64,000 nt of DNA, taken from positions 1 to 64,000 of the forward strand of contig JAEEXZ010000001.1 of the NCBI GenBank assembly GCA_016288055.1, read 5' to 3'. Within the stretch, counting starts at the first letter, position 1. Each line of letters opens with the position of its first letter. The notes under the pieces are model-generated. The model was not told the DNA's origin, did not search any database, and saw only the letters and a list, made by a program, of their open reading frames with translations. A program made the translations under genes and the position numbers. Below are positions 17,225-26,349 of the stretch, in pieces. The DNA comes from Bacteroidales bacterium (GTDB taxonomy: Bacteria; Bacteroidota; Bacteroidia; Bacteroidales; UBA932).

Positions 17225-19840
17225 TCAGAAAGATCGGGTATAACTGAAGGAAGGGAGGAAAACAAGGGCGGTCACCTTGTTCAGATAAATACGTCCTTCC
17301 GGAATCTGGTCATAATCCAGATACTCGACGCCGTCGTTGGTCCTGTGTTTATTGTTCGTCAGCGCCACGAGATAGTCCGGATTGCGTGCGCCATACAGAT
17401 TGTAGAAGCCGATACTCCAGACGCGTTCCCCGCGCGGTTTTTTCTTGCGGAAGTTCACGCTTACATCCAGCCTGTGGGAAGGCGGAGCCGTCCAGTTGTT
17501 GCGGGACGGAATATAGAGCCGCTCCTGAGGACCGTTCTCTCCCATGACAATGGTGTGTCGGGTAGGGATCGTCATCCGGTTGCCGCTGGCAAACTGCCAG
17601 GAAGCACAGAAGTCAATCCGGTTATTCAAGGCGTAGGCGGCATAGAGGGATATTTTGTGCCGCCGGTCATTGCTGAAAGGGAACCAGGCCCCATTGTCGA
17701 TGGTGCCGTCGGGGGTACGCCGTTCGCTTCGGGAAAGGGTATAGGAGAGCCAGCCGGTGAGCCGGCCGGTCGTTTTCTCCACCAGCCATTCGATACCGTA
17801 GGCGCGGCCGACCCCCATGACGATGGTATTCTCCCACTGGTCGGCGCCCACGAATGCCAGCCGGTCACTCTTGCGTTCCACTATGTTCTGCAGGTCCTTG
17901 TAATAGGCTTCTGCGGAGAAATCCCAGCCGGGAAGCCCCGTGTAATACAAACCCAGGGACCATTGATCGGCCGTCTGGGGTGCAATCTTGTCGGTAATGG
18001 GTACCCAGACATCCGTAGGCAGGCTGATACGGGTAAAGGGCAGCAGGTGTACATACTGTGCCATGCGGGAATACCCGGCTTTCAGCGCCACTGCATCCGA
18101 GATGTCCCATCGGACAGAGAAACGGGGCTGCAGGGAGGTGTATGTTTTCCCCATGGAAGAGAACAGGGCCACATGGAGGCCGGGATTCACCGTTACCATC
18201 GAGCCCAGCGCGATTTCATCTTCCACGTAGGCCGAGGCCTCCAGACCGGGCATATATGTTCCGCTGTAGTGGCTCAGGACCGTGTCGCGAACGACGACCT
18301 CATTGGCCATCTCCTTCTCCGAGAGCGTTTGCCCGTCCGGGACAAAGACGTGGCGGGTAAGGGCCGCGCCGAACTTTACGGCATGGGAGGGACTCGGCGT
18401 GTACTCAAAGTTGGTCTGAAGGGTAAAGTCGCTGATGTTGGAAAAATAACGGAAGTCGCTCTCTTTATAGGAGCTTTGCTCATAATCCCGTATCTTATCC
18501 CCGTTGCCGGTCTGCATGCCGGAGCGGAATCCTGTCCAGGAAAGGGTGGTATTGGAGAACAGCCGTCCGTTGAATACGTGGTTCCAGCGGAGGCCGACAA
18601 CCGTATTTCCCCAGTCCATGCGGTAGGTTCTCAGGTCATCGACATAGCGGTCGTATGGAGCGTAGTTCTCGTCATAATAGCGGTAAACGTTGTATCGGCT
18701 CTCTCCCTGGCGGAAACGGTCCCTGCCGTGATAGAAACTGGCGGTCAGGATATCTTTCGGACTCAGCTTGTGGGAAACCTTGGCATGGACGTCGTAGAAG
18801 AAGTAGTTCGCGGGCAGGCCCATCGGCCGGCCGATGAGTTCCACCAGGCCCGTATGCAGGACACGGCCGGTGAGGGAGAAGGTGGTCTTCCCTCCGATCG
18901 GCCCTTCCAGGTGTGCCTTGTCCGTGAGCAGTCCTACGGTAAAGCCACCGTGAAGCTCTTCCGCATTTCCGTCGTTCATCCGGACATCCACGACACTGGC
19001 GGTCCTGCCGCCGAAACGGGCGGGGAAGGAACTCTTGTAGAGTGTGACTTTTTTCACGGATTCCGGGGCGAACACGGAAAACAGGCCCAGCAGATGTTCC
19101 CCGTTATAGATGGGGATTCCGTCCAGAAGGAGCAGGTTCTCGTCCGGACCTCCTCCGCGGATATTGATCCCCGACGAGCCGGAATAACCCGCCTGCACAC
19201 CGGGTAGCAGTTGGAGGGATTTGAGCACATCGGCCTCCCCGAACAGCATGGGGGCACGCTGGATGACGGCCTGGGGGATTTCCTGGGCGCCCAGGCCCAC
19301 GGCTCCGATTCCGGCTTCCTTCCAGCCGGTCACTTCGGCGGCCGTGATGGTGGCATCCGGCGTAAGCGCCATGTCCAGGGAAAGGTCTTTATCCAGCGAC
19401 AGGATTTCGGTCCGGGGGGCATAGCCCACGTAAGAGAAGGACAGACGAATCTTCCCTTCCGGCAGCGTCAGGGAGTAGAAACCGTAGTTGTTTGTCACCA
19501 CGCCCTTGTCCCCGGAGAAGACGCCGGCGCCAATCAGGGTCTCTCCCGTAGAAGCATCGGTTATGGTACCGCTGACGGTGAACCGGCGGGCTTTTCTAAG
19601 GACGACATAGCTGCCTTTGATGTCATATTGTATTTCGCTGTTCGCGAACAACTGGGACAGGGCTTCGGTCAGCGAGGTAGCTTTCTGAGTAGCCGGAACG
19701 CCGAGATTCAGCGAGGCGTCGTAGATAAAACGGACACCATATTGTTTCTCCACGCGGGCCATTTCGTCTTTGAGGGTGGATTGGGCCCAGGAAAGGGCAC
19801 TCACAAAAAGGAGAGCCAGCAAAACTATCGTTTTTCTCAT
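17225..19840 (-). CDS. TonB-dependent receptor with STN and carboxypeptidase-regulatory-like N-terminal domains
   Basis: STN-type N-terminus, GTITDASTGETLIGAGVF, plug GGGPDENLLLLDGIPIYNGEHLLGLFSVF, C-terminal Phe. Confidence 0.92.
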   Translation of the reverse strand: MRKTIVLLALLFVSALSWAQSTLKDEMARVEKQYGVRFIYDASLNLGVPATQKATSLTEALSQLFANSEIQYDIKGSYVVLRKARRFTVSGTITDASTGETLIGAGVFSGDKGVVTNNYGFYSLTLPEGKIRLSFSYVGYAPRTEILSLDKDLSLDMALTPDATITAAEVTGWKEAGIGAVGLGAQEIPQAVIQRAPMLFGEADVLKSLQLLPGVQAGYSGSSGINIRGGGPDENLLLLDGIPIYNGEHLLGLFSVFAPESVKKVTLYKSSFPARFGGRTASVVDVRMNDGNAEELHGGFTVGLLTDKAHLEGPIGGKTTFSLTGRVLHTGLVELIGRPMGLPANYFFYDVHAKVSHKLSPKDILTASFYHGRDRFRQGESRYNVYRYYDENYAPYDRYVDDLRTYRMDWGNTVVGLRWNHVFNGRLFSNTTLSWTGFRSGMQTGNGDKIRDYEQSSYKESDFRYFSNISDFTLQTNFEYTPSPSHAVKFGAALTRHVFVPDGQTLSEKEMANEVVVRDTVLSHYSGTYMPGLEASAYVEDEIALGSMVTVNPGLHVALFSSMGKTYTSLQPRFSVRWDISDAVALKAGYSRMAQYVHLLPFTRISLPTDVWVPITDKIAPQTADQWSLGLYYTGLPGWDFSAEAYYKDLQNIVERKSDRLAFVGADQWENTIVMGVGRAYGIEWLVEKTTGRLTGWLSYTLSRSERRTPDGTIDNGAWFPFSNDRRHKISLYAAYALNNRIDFCASWQFASGNRMTIPTRHTIVMGENGPQERLYIPSRNNWTAPPSHRLDVSVNFRKKKPRGERVWSIGFYNLYGARNPDYLVALTNNKHRTNDGVEYLDYDQIPEGRIYLNKVTALVFLPSFSYTRSF

Positions 19841-20463
19841 CGCTGTTTCTTTTCTTTGGTGGAGATGCAGTGATAACGGAAGGTTGCACGCCCTTCCGTG
19901 TGTCTTTGCGTCAGAAAATTATAGAAGCCCGTCTGGCCGGAAACGATAAAGTCTCCATCTGCTTCCCATTTTATGGAAACATTCTGAATCTGGTCATGCT
20001 CATGTTCCCCGGCCGTTCTTAGATATACAAACTGGTCTTGTATCGTCAGAAGGCCGTCATCATCAATCTTATAGTATACATCTATCCCCTCACAGGTGTA
20101 GAGAGGGATGGAGAAGCGCAGATCCGACTCGGAATAACACCCCTTGAAAAAAGGGAATGATACCGATGTTAAACTCTTGCTGTAAAAACAGGGGTTGACC
20201 CTCGTAGTTAATCTTGAAGAATCATACTGGGTTCCAAGATAAGGACCGTCCAGCAGCTCTTCCAGGAAAGACTCTTTGGCAACCCCGTCATTGTTCACGT
20301 CCAGCGGTTCGCCATCCCAGGTGGCTTCCACCGCCTGGTAAATGCCGCAGACCTTGTCGGCCGTCAACTGGGCCGCCTCGGTCATGTTCCGCTCGTATTT
20401 TATCTCGCACCCGGCCAGCATGAAGAACACCGGCAGCAGGCAAAGCCAATTCTGTTTTCTCAT
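19837..20463 (-). CDS. Hypothetical lipoprotein between fecR-like and TonB-receptor genes
   Basis: MRKQNWLCLLPVFFMLAGCEIKYERN lipoprotein signal; 4-nt overlap with the receptor gene. Confidence 0.7.
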   Translation of the reverse strand: MRKQNWLCLLPVFFMLAGCEIKYERNMTEAAQLTADKVCGIYQAVEATWDGEPLDVNNDGVAKESFLEELLDGPYLGTQYDSSRLTTRVNPCFYSKSLTSVSFPFFKGCYSESDLRFSIPLYTCEGIDVYYKIDDDGLLTIQDQFVYLRTAGEHEHDQIQNVSIKWEADGDFIVSGQTGFYNFLTQRHTEGRATFRYHCISTKEKKQR

Positions 20464-20464
20464 A

Positions 20465-21226
20465 TTATTCTGATTGACGGTCGATCCGGACATCCAGGGC
20501 CTGCTCTACCAGTTCCAGGATTTCATCCAGGCTATCCGTAGTGAAGTCACCCGTAAGGCATTTTCCTTCGGCCGGGGCCGAGAGCGAAACCCCATAGTAG
20601 GCCGACAACTCTTCCAGCACCACCTCCAACGGCGTGGAGTCGTAGTGGAAGCGGCCGGTCGCCCAGGCCGCCGCGTTCGGGAGGGCCGATGCTTCCATCA
20701 CCGGAACCGATCCGGAAAGGGAAGCCGACTGCCCCGCCGCGAGCAGGATTCCGTCCCCTTCCGTTCCCGAAAAACGGACAAGGCCGGAAACGACATTCAC
20801 CGACACGGTGCTGTCGCTTTCAAAAACCTGGAAGCTGGTTCCCAGCACCTGGACACGGGCCGATTCCAGCGTGACGGTGAAGGGATGCGACTCGTCCCGG
20901 GCCACTTCGTAGAAAACCTTTCCGCTCATGGCTACGGTTCTGGGATTCCTGTGCGGCTGGTAGCGCAGGGAGGCCTGAGGGGCCAGGGTAATGCGAGTGC
21001 CGTCCACAAGCGCGAAGGATTGCGGAACGTCGTAGCTACGGTATTCCGTCCAGACGTTCTGCCGGCGGATGAAGACAAAAAGAAGGATTGCCGCCGCGGC
21101 CGGGACAAGCCAGAAATAGTGTGGAATCCGCGGCCCGGCTATCTTCTTCCAGGCACGCTGCGGATCAAACTTCCCCCGGCGAAAGAACCGGAGAACGAAG
21201 TTCAGTTGAGGATCGATGTTGTTCAT
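20465..21226 (-). CDS. FecR family anti-sigma protein
   Basis: TM followed by FecR-type SFALVDGTRITLAPQASLRY, GKVFYEVARDESHPFTV, and C-terminal SLDEILELVEQAL. Confidence 0.9.
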   Translation of the reverse strand: MNNIDPQLNFVLRFFRRGKFDPQRAWKKIAGPRIPHYFWLVPAAAAILLFVFIRRQNVWTEYRSYDVPQSFALVDGTRITLAPQASLRYQPHRNPRTVAMSGKVFYEVARDESHPFTVTLESARVQVLGTSFQVFESDSTVSVNVVSGLVRFSGTEGDGILLAAGQSASLSGSVPVMEASALPNAAAWATGRFHYDSTPLEVVLEELSAYYGVSLSAPAEGKCLTGDFTTDSLDEILELVEQALDVRIDRQSE

Positions 21227-21261
21227 ACACCCCTAAGACGCAGCTTTGGGGAAAAGTACCA

Positions 21262-21765
21262 TCAGAAAAATAAAAAAATGAGGTCGCTGATCTGGTGGCG
21301 GTTTTCGCGGAGCGTTTCCAGGGCACGGGCGATGTGATTGCGGACGGTATTTTCCTTGAGGCCCAGTTCATCGGCAATCTCCCGGTAGCTCATGCCGTCG
21401 CGCTTGGCCATGACAAGGCACTGGCGGCGCTTCTCTGGAAGGGCCTCCACGGCGGCCCAGAGGCGGGCTTCCAGGGAGGAACGGTCGAAGGCTTCCTCGT
21501 CGCTTATCGGCCCCTCCAGGTCGCAGGGCAGCGGAAGCTCCTTCTTGTTGCCGCGCCGGAGCTGGTCGATGCAGCGGTTGCGGACGGCCGTATGCAGCCA
21601 CGCCTTCACGTTCCCTATCGGCCCGTCCTGGTTCCAAAGGGAAATGAAGACCTCCTGCACGACATCCTCCGCGGCGTCGGGATCTCCCAGATAATGCAGC
21701 GCATACAGGCACATGGGACGGTACCACGCCTGGAAGATGGGCTTTATTACGGCTGTTTTCGGCAT
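21262..21765 (-). CDS. RNA polymerase sigma-70 factor, ECF subfamily
   Basis: DAAEDVVQEVFISLW and LPEKRRQCLVMAKRDGMSYREIADELGLKENTVRNHIARALETLRE. Confidence 0.93.
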   Translation of the reverse strand: MPKTAVIKPIFQAWYRPMCLYALHYLGDPDAAEDVVQEVFISLWNQDGPIGNVKAWLHTAVRNRCIDQLRRGNKKELPLPCDLEGPISDEEAFDRSSLEARLWAAVEALPEKRRQCLVMAKRDGMSYREIADELGLKENTVRNHIARALETLRENRHQISDLIFLFF

Positions 21766-21870
21766 AACGGGGTTGCAAAGTTAGATATTTTTGCCGGAAT
21801 CTTGCTTTTGAATGAAAAGTCGCTATATTTGTATTCCGCATAAACCGCACGACTAATAATTAATATACAC

Positions 21871-24009
21871 ATGAAAACTTACACTACTAAAAGCATTCGC
21901 AACATTGTCCTTATCGGTGCCCCGCGCTCCGGTAAAACCACCCTCTCTGAAGCTATGCTCTTCGAGGGTAAGGTAATCGACCGCAGAGGCACCGTAGAAG
22001 ATAAGAACACCCTTTCCGACAGCTCCGAATTCGAGCAGAACAACCAGAAATCCATCAACGCCACCCCGCTGTACGGTGAGATCAACGGCTGCAAGATCAA
22101 CTTCATCGACGCCCCCGGTTCCGACGACTTCCAGGGCGGCGCCCTGTCGGCTTTCAAGGTAGTGGATGCTGCCATCATGGTGATGAACGGTACCGCAGGT
22201 ATCGAGGTAGGAACCTCCCTGTATGCCCGTTACGCCGACAATTACAAGATTCCGATCGTGATCGCCGTCAACCAGATGGATCACGAAAAGGCCAACTGGG
22301 AAGGCGTTCTGAATGCCGTGAACGAAGAGTTCGGCAAGAAGGCCGTCGTGTGCCAGTTCCCCGTGAACCCCGGTCCCGGCCTGGAAGGCTTCGTGGATGT
22401 CATCACCATGAAGTACTACAATAAGAACAACGAAGAACTCGATATTCCCGCCGCCTATGCAGACCAGGCGGAAGAACTCCGCTCGGCCCTCATGGAAAAG
22501 GCGGCCGAAGGCTCCGACGCCCTCATGGAGAAATTCTTCGAGACCATGGAACTTTCCACCGACGAAATCCGCGGCGGCCTGCGTGACGGCATCCTCAAGA
22601 GAGACGCCATCCCCGTGTTCTGCATCTCCGCAAAGGAGAATATCGGCGTCAAGCGCCTCATGGAATTCACGGTGAACGTGGTTCCTTCCCCGGAAGGAAA
22701 GGAAGAGCCTACCATCGACGGCGGCACCGTCAAGTGCGACCCTGCCGGCCCCGTTTCCCTGTTCATTTTCAAGACTACCGTGGAGCAGCACCTCGGTGAA
22801 GTATCCTACTTCAAGGTGATGAGCGGTACCCTCAACGAAGGAGCAGACCTTGTGAATCCCGAAACCGGCAATACGGAGCGCCTCAGCGCCATCTACGCCG
22901 TGGCCGGTTCCAAGAAGGAGAAGGTTTCCCAGATCTGCGCCGGCGACATCGGCTGCGTCATGAAACTCAAGGCCGGCAAGACGGACGTCACCCTGGCCGC
23001 TCCCGGTCAGGAAGCCATCAGCCACATGGTATTCCCGGACGCCAAGTACCGCTGCGCCGTGAAGGCCGTTGACAAGAACGACGAAGCCAAGGTAGGCGAC
23101 GCCCTCAACAAGATTGCCGCCCAGGATCCTACCATCGGCGTGGAGTATTCCAAAGAACTGCGCCAGACCATCCTCACCGGTATGGGCGAGCAGCATATCA
23201 ACTACGTCAAGTGGAGAGTCACCAACGAGTTCAAGCTCCAGATCGAGCTCTATGCTCCCAAGGTGCCTTACCGCGAGACCATCACCAAGATTGCCACGGC
23301 CCAGTACCGTCACAAGAAGCAGTCCGGCGGCGCCGGCCAGTTCGGTGAAGTGCATCTGCTGGTCTGCCCCTACGTGGAAGGCCAGGAAGCCCCGAAGAAC
23401 TTCAAGATCGACGGCAAGGATACCGTATTCAATTTCAAGAGCCAGGATATCACGGACCTCGAATGGGGCGGCAAACTGGAATTCTACAACTGCGTCGTGG
23501 GCGGTTCCATCGACCTCAGCTTCATGCCCGCCATCCTCAAGGGTATCAAGTCCAAGATGGAGGAAGGCCCTCTCACCGGCTCCTATGCCCGCGACATCCG
23601 CGTCTATGTCTATGACGGTAAGATGCACCCGGTGGATTCCAAGGAAATCGCCTTCATCATCGCCGGCCGCAACGCCTTCAAGGAGGCTTTCCGCAATGCC
23701 GGTCCCAAGATTCTCGAGCCCATCTACAACGTAGATATCATCACCCCGAACGAGTATGTCGGCCCTTGTATGAGTGACCTGAACACCCGTCGCGGCATGA
23801 TCATGAACCAGGATATGGAGAAAGGCTTCACCGTGCTGCACGCCCGCGTTCCCCTGGCCGAGCTTTACCGCTATTCTACCGTCCTGAGCTCTCTCACCGG
23901 TGGCAGCGCCACCTTCTCGATGAAGTTTGCCGAATATGTCCAGGTTCCTGCCGACGTCCAGACCAAACTTCTGGCCGAATACGCCGCCCAGGAAACTGAA
24001 GAAGAATAG
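21871..24009 (+). CDS. Elongation factor G paralogue (EF-G2-like)
   Basis: EF-G domain organisation; P-loop GAPRSGKTTL; G3 reads DAPGSDDF instead of DTPGHVDF; G4 NQMD; domain IV KQSGGAGQFGEVHL. Confidence 0.9.
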   Translation: MKTYTTKSIRNIVLIGAPRSGKTTLSEAMLFEGKVIDRRGTVEDKNTLSDSSEFEQNNQKSINATPLYGEINGCKINFIDAPGSDDFQGGALSAFKVVDAAIMVMNGTAGIEVGTSLYARYADNYKIPIVIAVNQMDHEKANWEGVLNAVNEEFGKKAVVCQFPVNPGPGLEGFVDVITMKYYNKNNEELDIPAAYADQAEELRSALMEKAAEGSDALMEKFFETMELSTDEIRGGLRDGILKRDAIPVFCISAKENIGVKRLMEFTVNVVPSPEGKEEPTIDGGTVKCDPAGPVSLFIFKTTVEQHLGEVSYFKVMSGTLNEGADLVNPETGNTERLSAIYAVAGSKKEKVSQICAGDIGCVMKLKAGKTDVTLAAPGQEAISHMVFPDAKYRCAVKAVDKNDEAKVGDALNKIAAQDPTIGVEYSKELRQTILTGMGEQHINYVKWRVTNEFKLQIELYAPKVPYRETITKIATAQYRHKKQSGGAGQFGEVHLLVCPYVEGQEAPKNFKIDGKDTVFNFKSQDITDLEWGGKLEFYNCVVGGSIDLSFMPAILKGIKSKMEEGPLTGSYARDIRVYVYDGKMHPVDSKEIAFIIAGRNAFKEAFRNAGPKILEPIYNVDIITPNEYVGPCMSDLNTRRGMIMNQDMEKGFTVLHARVPLAELYRYSTVLSSLTGGSATFSMKFAEYVQVPADVQTKLLAEYAAQETEEE

Positions 24010-24014
24010 TCCGC

Positions 24015-24167
24015 ATGAAACCGTACCATTCCCCGTCCGCCGAAGTAGTGGAATACTACCCTTCAGACGGCGTGCTTAACAATGCCAGCAATGAGGGTTA
24101 TAGCGTAGATCCGTTTAATCCTGGCTTCTCCTCTCCGGCTTTAGACGACTTTTCATCCATTCTTTAA
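24015..24167 (+). CDS. Small hypothetical peptide (50 aa) upstream of the M64 peptidase
   Basis: ATG-to-TAA frame: MKPYHSPSAEVVEYYPSDGVLNNASNEGYSVDPFNPGFSSPALDDFSSIL*; below the ORF-track length cutoff; same strand, 13 bp before the next ATG (24181). Confidence 0.5.
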   Translation: MKPYHSPSAEVVEYYPSDGVLNNASNEGYSVDPFNPGFSSPALDDFSSIL

Positions 24168-24180
24168 TTCTGTGAACGCC

Positions 24181-26289
24181 ATGAAAAGAATCGTTTATGC
24201 GTTGGCGGTTTTACCGTTTGTCTTCTCCTGCGCAAAGCAGAATATGTTGGAAACGCAGCCGGCGGGAAGTTCCACTCGCCTGAATCCCTGGGCTTATATC
24301 CCGCAGGAAACAGTGCAGGGGAAGGGTGGTCCGGCGACCATTCAGGCGGAAATCCTTCTCCCGGAAGAGGATGCCGCCTCCAAGTCGCAGCTTGCCATGA
24401 ACGGCGCGGGGACCTTCGCCAGTGTGGTATGGACGGCCGGGGACAACTTCCGCCTGCTGGGCTTTACCAGCGGAGAAAGCTCCATGTCGTCCGGAATCTA
24501 CACTACCGCAAGCGGTGGAAGCAGTGCGGAATTCTCCACGACGTCCGGTCCGGATGCATCCAAGGCGAAGTTCTATGCCGTGTATCCAAATGCTGCGTAC
24601 GTGGCCTGGACTTCCTACAGCGGAAATGAGGCCGGGTTCCTGATGGGTATCAACTTCCCCGGGGAGCAGACGGCTACGGCCGGAAATGTGGCCGAAGGGG
24701 CGAACATTGCGTTTGCCCAGGCCGCTTCGGTGTCGGAGAGCCTGCATTTCAAGAATGTTGGTGCCGTGATCAAGTTCAACCTCTCCGGTGCTGCCGTCTC
24801 GGATGTCAAGAAGGTGATCTTCAAGGGATCCGACTATGTCTCCGGCTGTATGCTCGTAGAGCCGAACGGCACCGGCGGAGCAGACCTGGTTCCCTCCCTC
24901 TATTTCCCGTCGCATCCCCGTTCCCATGAGGTTTCGCTGGTGGGAGATTTCGTGGCCGGGACGGATTACTACATGGTGGTTGCCCCGTCTGTCCAGGATA
25001 CCTTCATGATGGTCTTTGAAAATGCAGACGGATCCCGTGAGATCAAGAAAATGTCTGGCCGGACGCTTACCCTGAACCAGGGCCGGATTACCGACTTCGG
25101 CACCATCGCCCTGGGAGACGAATTCCCCGTCAAGGAGACGCTCACCCCTTATATCGAGCACACGGAGAGCAAGTATGCTACCATTGCCGTCATTCCGGAC
25201 GGATATACTGCGCAAGAGATGGACCAGTACGAGATTGATGCCCAGTCCGGCATCGACGCCCTGTTCAATACGGAACCCTACAAGTCCTACAAAGGCTATT
25301 TCAATGTATGGATCCTGAAGGTGGCTTCGAACGAATCCGGGGCAAGAATCTCGGACGGAACGCCGGAAGAACGGGCTCGGGACTGTTTCTTTGAATCCAG
25401 CTGGGGAGGATCCAGCTATGACAGCATGAAGGCCAACTCAAACCGTGTGTTCGCTTTCGTGGAGAATAACTGTCCGGACATCGTGGACGGTGTTCACCAG
25501 ATTGAGGATGTCCCCATCCTTGTCATCATCAATGACGACCGCTATGGCGGTATCGCCTGGAACTATGGCAACGGACAGACCTACTGCATGGTTCCCCACT
25601 CCTATGACGGTGACGTTATAGGCTGGAACTATCCCAGCGTAGAGGCGGCCGGAGTAAACGCCGAGGAAGGGGATACGCATACGGTAACTGCCGCGGAGCG
25701 AACGGAACTGGGTTGGACGTCTGCGAAGGGTTATACCAACGCCGGCACCTGGCGCAACACGCTTGTGCACGAGTTCGGCGGTCACAGTATCGGCAAACTG
25801 TCGGACGAATACTGGTACAGCGACAGCGAACCTGCCGTCGACGCCATCGAAGAACATAGCTGGCCCATTCCCATGGGGTTGAACGTGTCGGCCAAGCCGG
25901 ACCAGAACCTCGTCCCCTGGCATGAACTGTTCGACTCTGCAATTCAAGCGGAAATGGCCACGAAGAGCCCTCTTTACGCGCAAAGAGTCAGTGTTTTCCA
26001 GGGTGCGGATGTGTCCATGTTCAACCGCTGGCGCAGTGAGAAGATCAGTTGCATGATTGACAACCGTTTCTATTTCTCCACCTGGCAGCGTTACATCATC
26101 GTGAACCGTATCATGACCCTTGCCGGACTTCCGTCCCTGACCGTTGACGAGTTCCTGGACAATGACGTTCCCACGGATCCCGTGCGCGACGAAGGCGGAT
26201 CTCCGGTCATGCGTCCTGCCGGCGTCAATACTGCAGCCGTCCCCGTTCACGAAGGAGGCATGCTCCCGCCGCCGGTGTACGTGCGATAA
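24181..26289 (+). CDS. M64 (IgA peptidase-like) metallopeptidase lipoprotein with fimbrillin-like N-terminal region
   Basis: HEFGGHSIGKLSDEY zinc motif; MKRIVYALAVLPFVFSCAKQ signal; FYAVYPNAAY...SLHFKNVGAVIKFNLSG resembles Mfa/fimbrillin-type domains. Confidence 0.85.
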   Translation: MKRIVYALAVLPFVFSCAKQNMLETQPAGSSTRLNPWAYIPQETVQGKGGPATIQAEILLPEEDAASKSQLAMNGAGTFASVVWTAGDNFRLLGFTSGESSMSSGIYTTASGGSSAEFSTTSGPDASKAKFYAVYPNAAYVAWTSYSGNEAGFLMGINFPGEQTATAGNVAEGANIAFAQAASVSESLHFKNVGAVIKFNLSGAAVSDVKKVIFKGSDYVSGCMLVEPNGTGGADLVPSLYFPSHPRSHEVSLVGDFVAGTDYYMVVAPSVQDTFMMVFENADGSREIKKMSGRTLTLNQGRITDFGTIALGDEFPVKETLTPYIEHTESKYATIAVIPDGYTAQEMDQYEIDAQSGIDALFNTEPYKSYKGYFNVWILKVASNESGARISDGTPEERARDCFFESSWGGSSYDSMKANSNRVFAFVENNCPDIVDGVHQIEDVPILVIINDDRYGGIAWNYGNGQTYCMVPHSYDGDVIGWNYPSVEAAGVNAEEGDTHTVTAAERTELGWTSAKGYTNAGTWRNTLVHEFGGHSIGKLSDEYWYSDSEPAVDAIEEHSWPIPMGLNVSAKPDQNLVPWHELFDSAIQAEMATKSPLYAQRVSVFQGADVSMFNRWRSEKISCMIDNRFYFSTWQRYIIVNRIMTLAGLPSLTVDEFLDNDVPTDPVRDEGGSPVMRPAGVNTAAVPVHEGGMLPPPVYVR

Positions 26290-26293
26290 TAAC

Positions 26294-26329
26294 AAAAAAT
26301 AGAGTGACCGAACGGCCACTCTATTTTTT
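26294..26329. terminator. Bidirectional intrinsic terminator between convergent M64 and nagB genes
   Basis: aaaaaatagagtg...cactctatttttt perfect 13-nt stem. Confidence 0.88.
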
Positions 26330-26349
26330 TACTGTGTTTGCAGAGAGAA

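Noticed and set aside
17102-19207. 701-aa ORF antisense to the TonB-dependent receptor
   Set aside because: Mirror frame of a clearly coding gene; no recognisable motif.
21853-23841. 662-aa ORF antisense to the EF-G paralogue
   Set aside because: Same codon-bias artefact; low-complexity Gly/His/Val composition.
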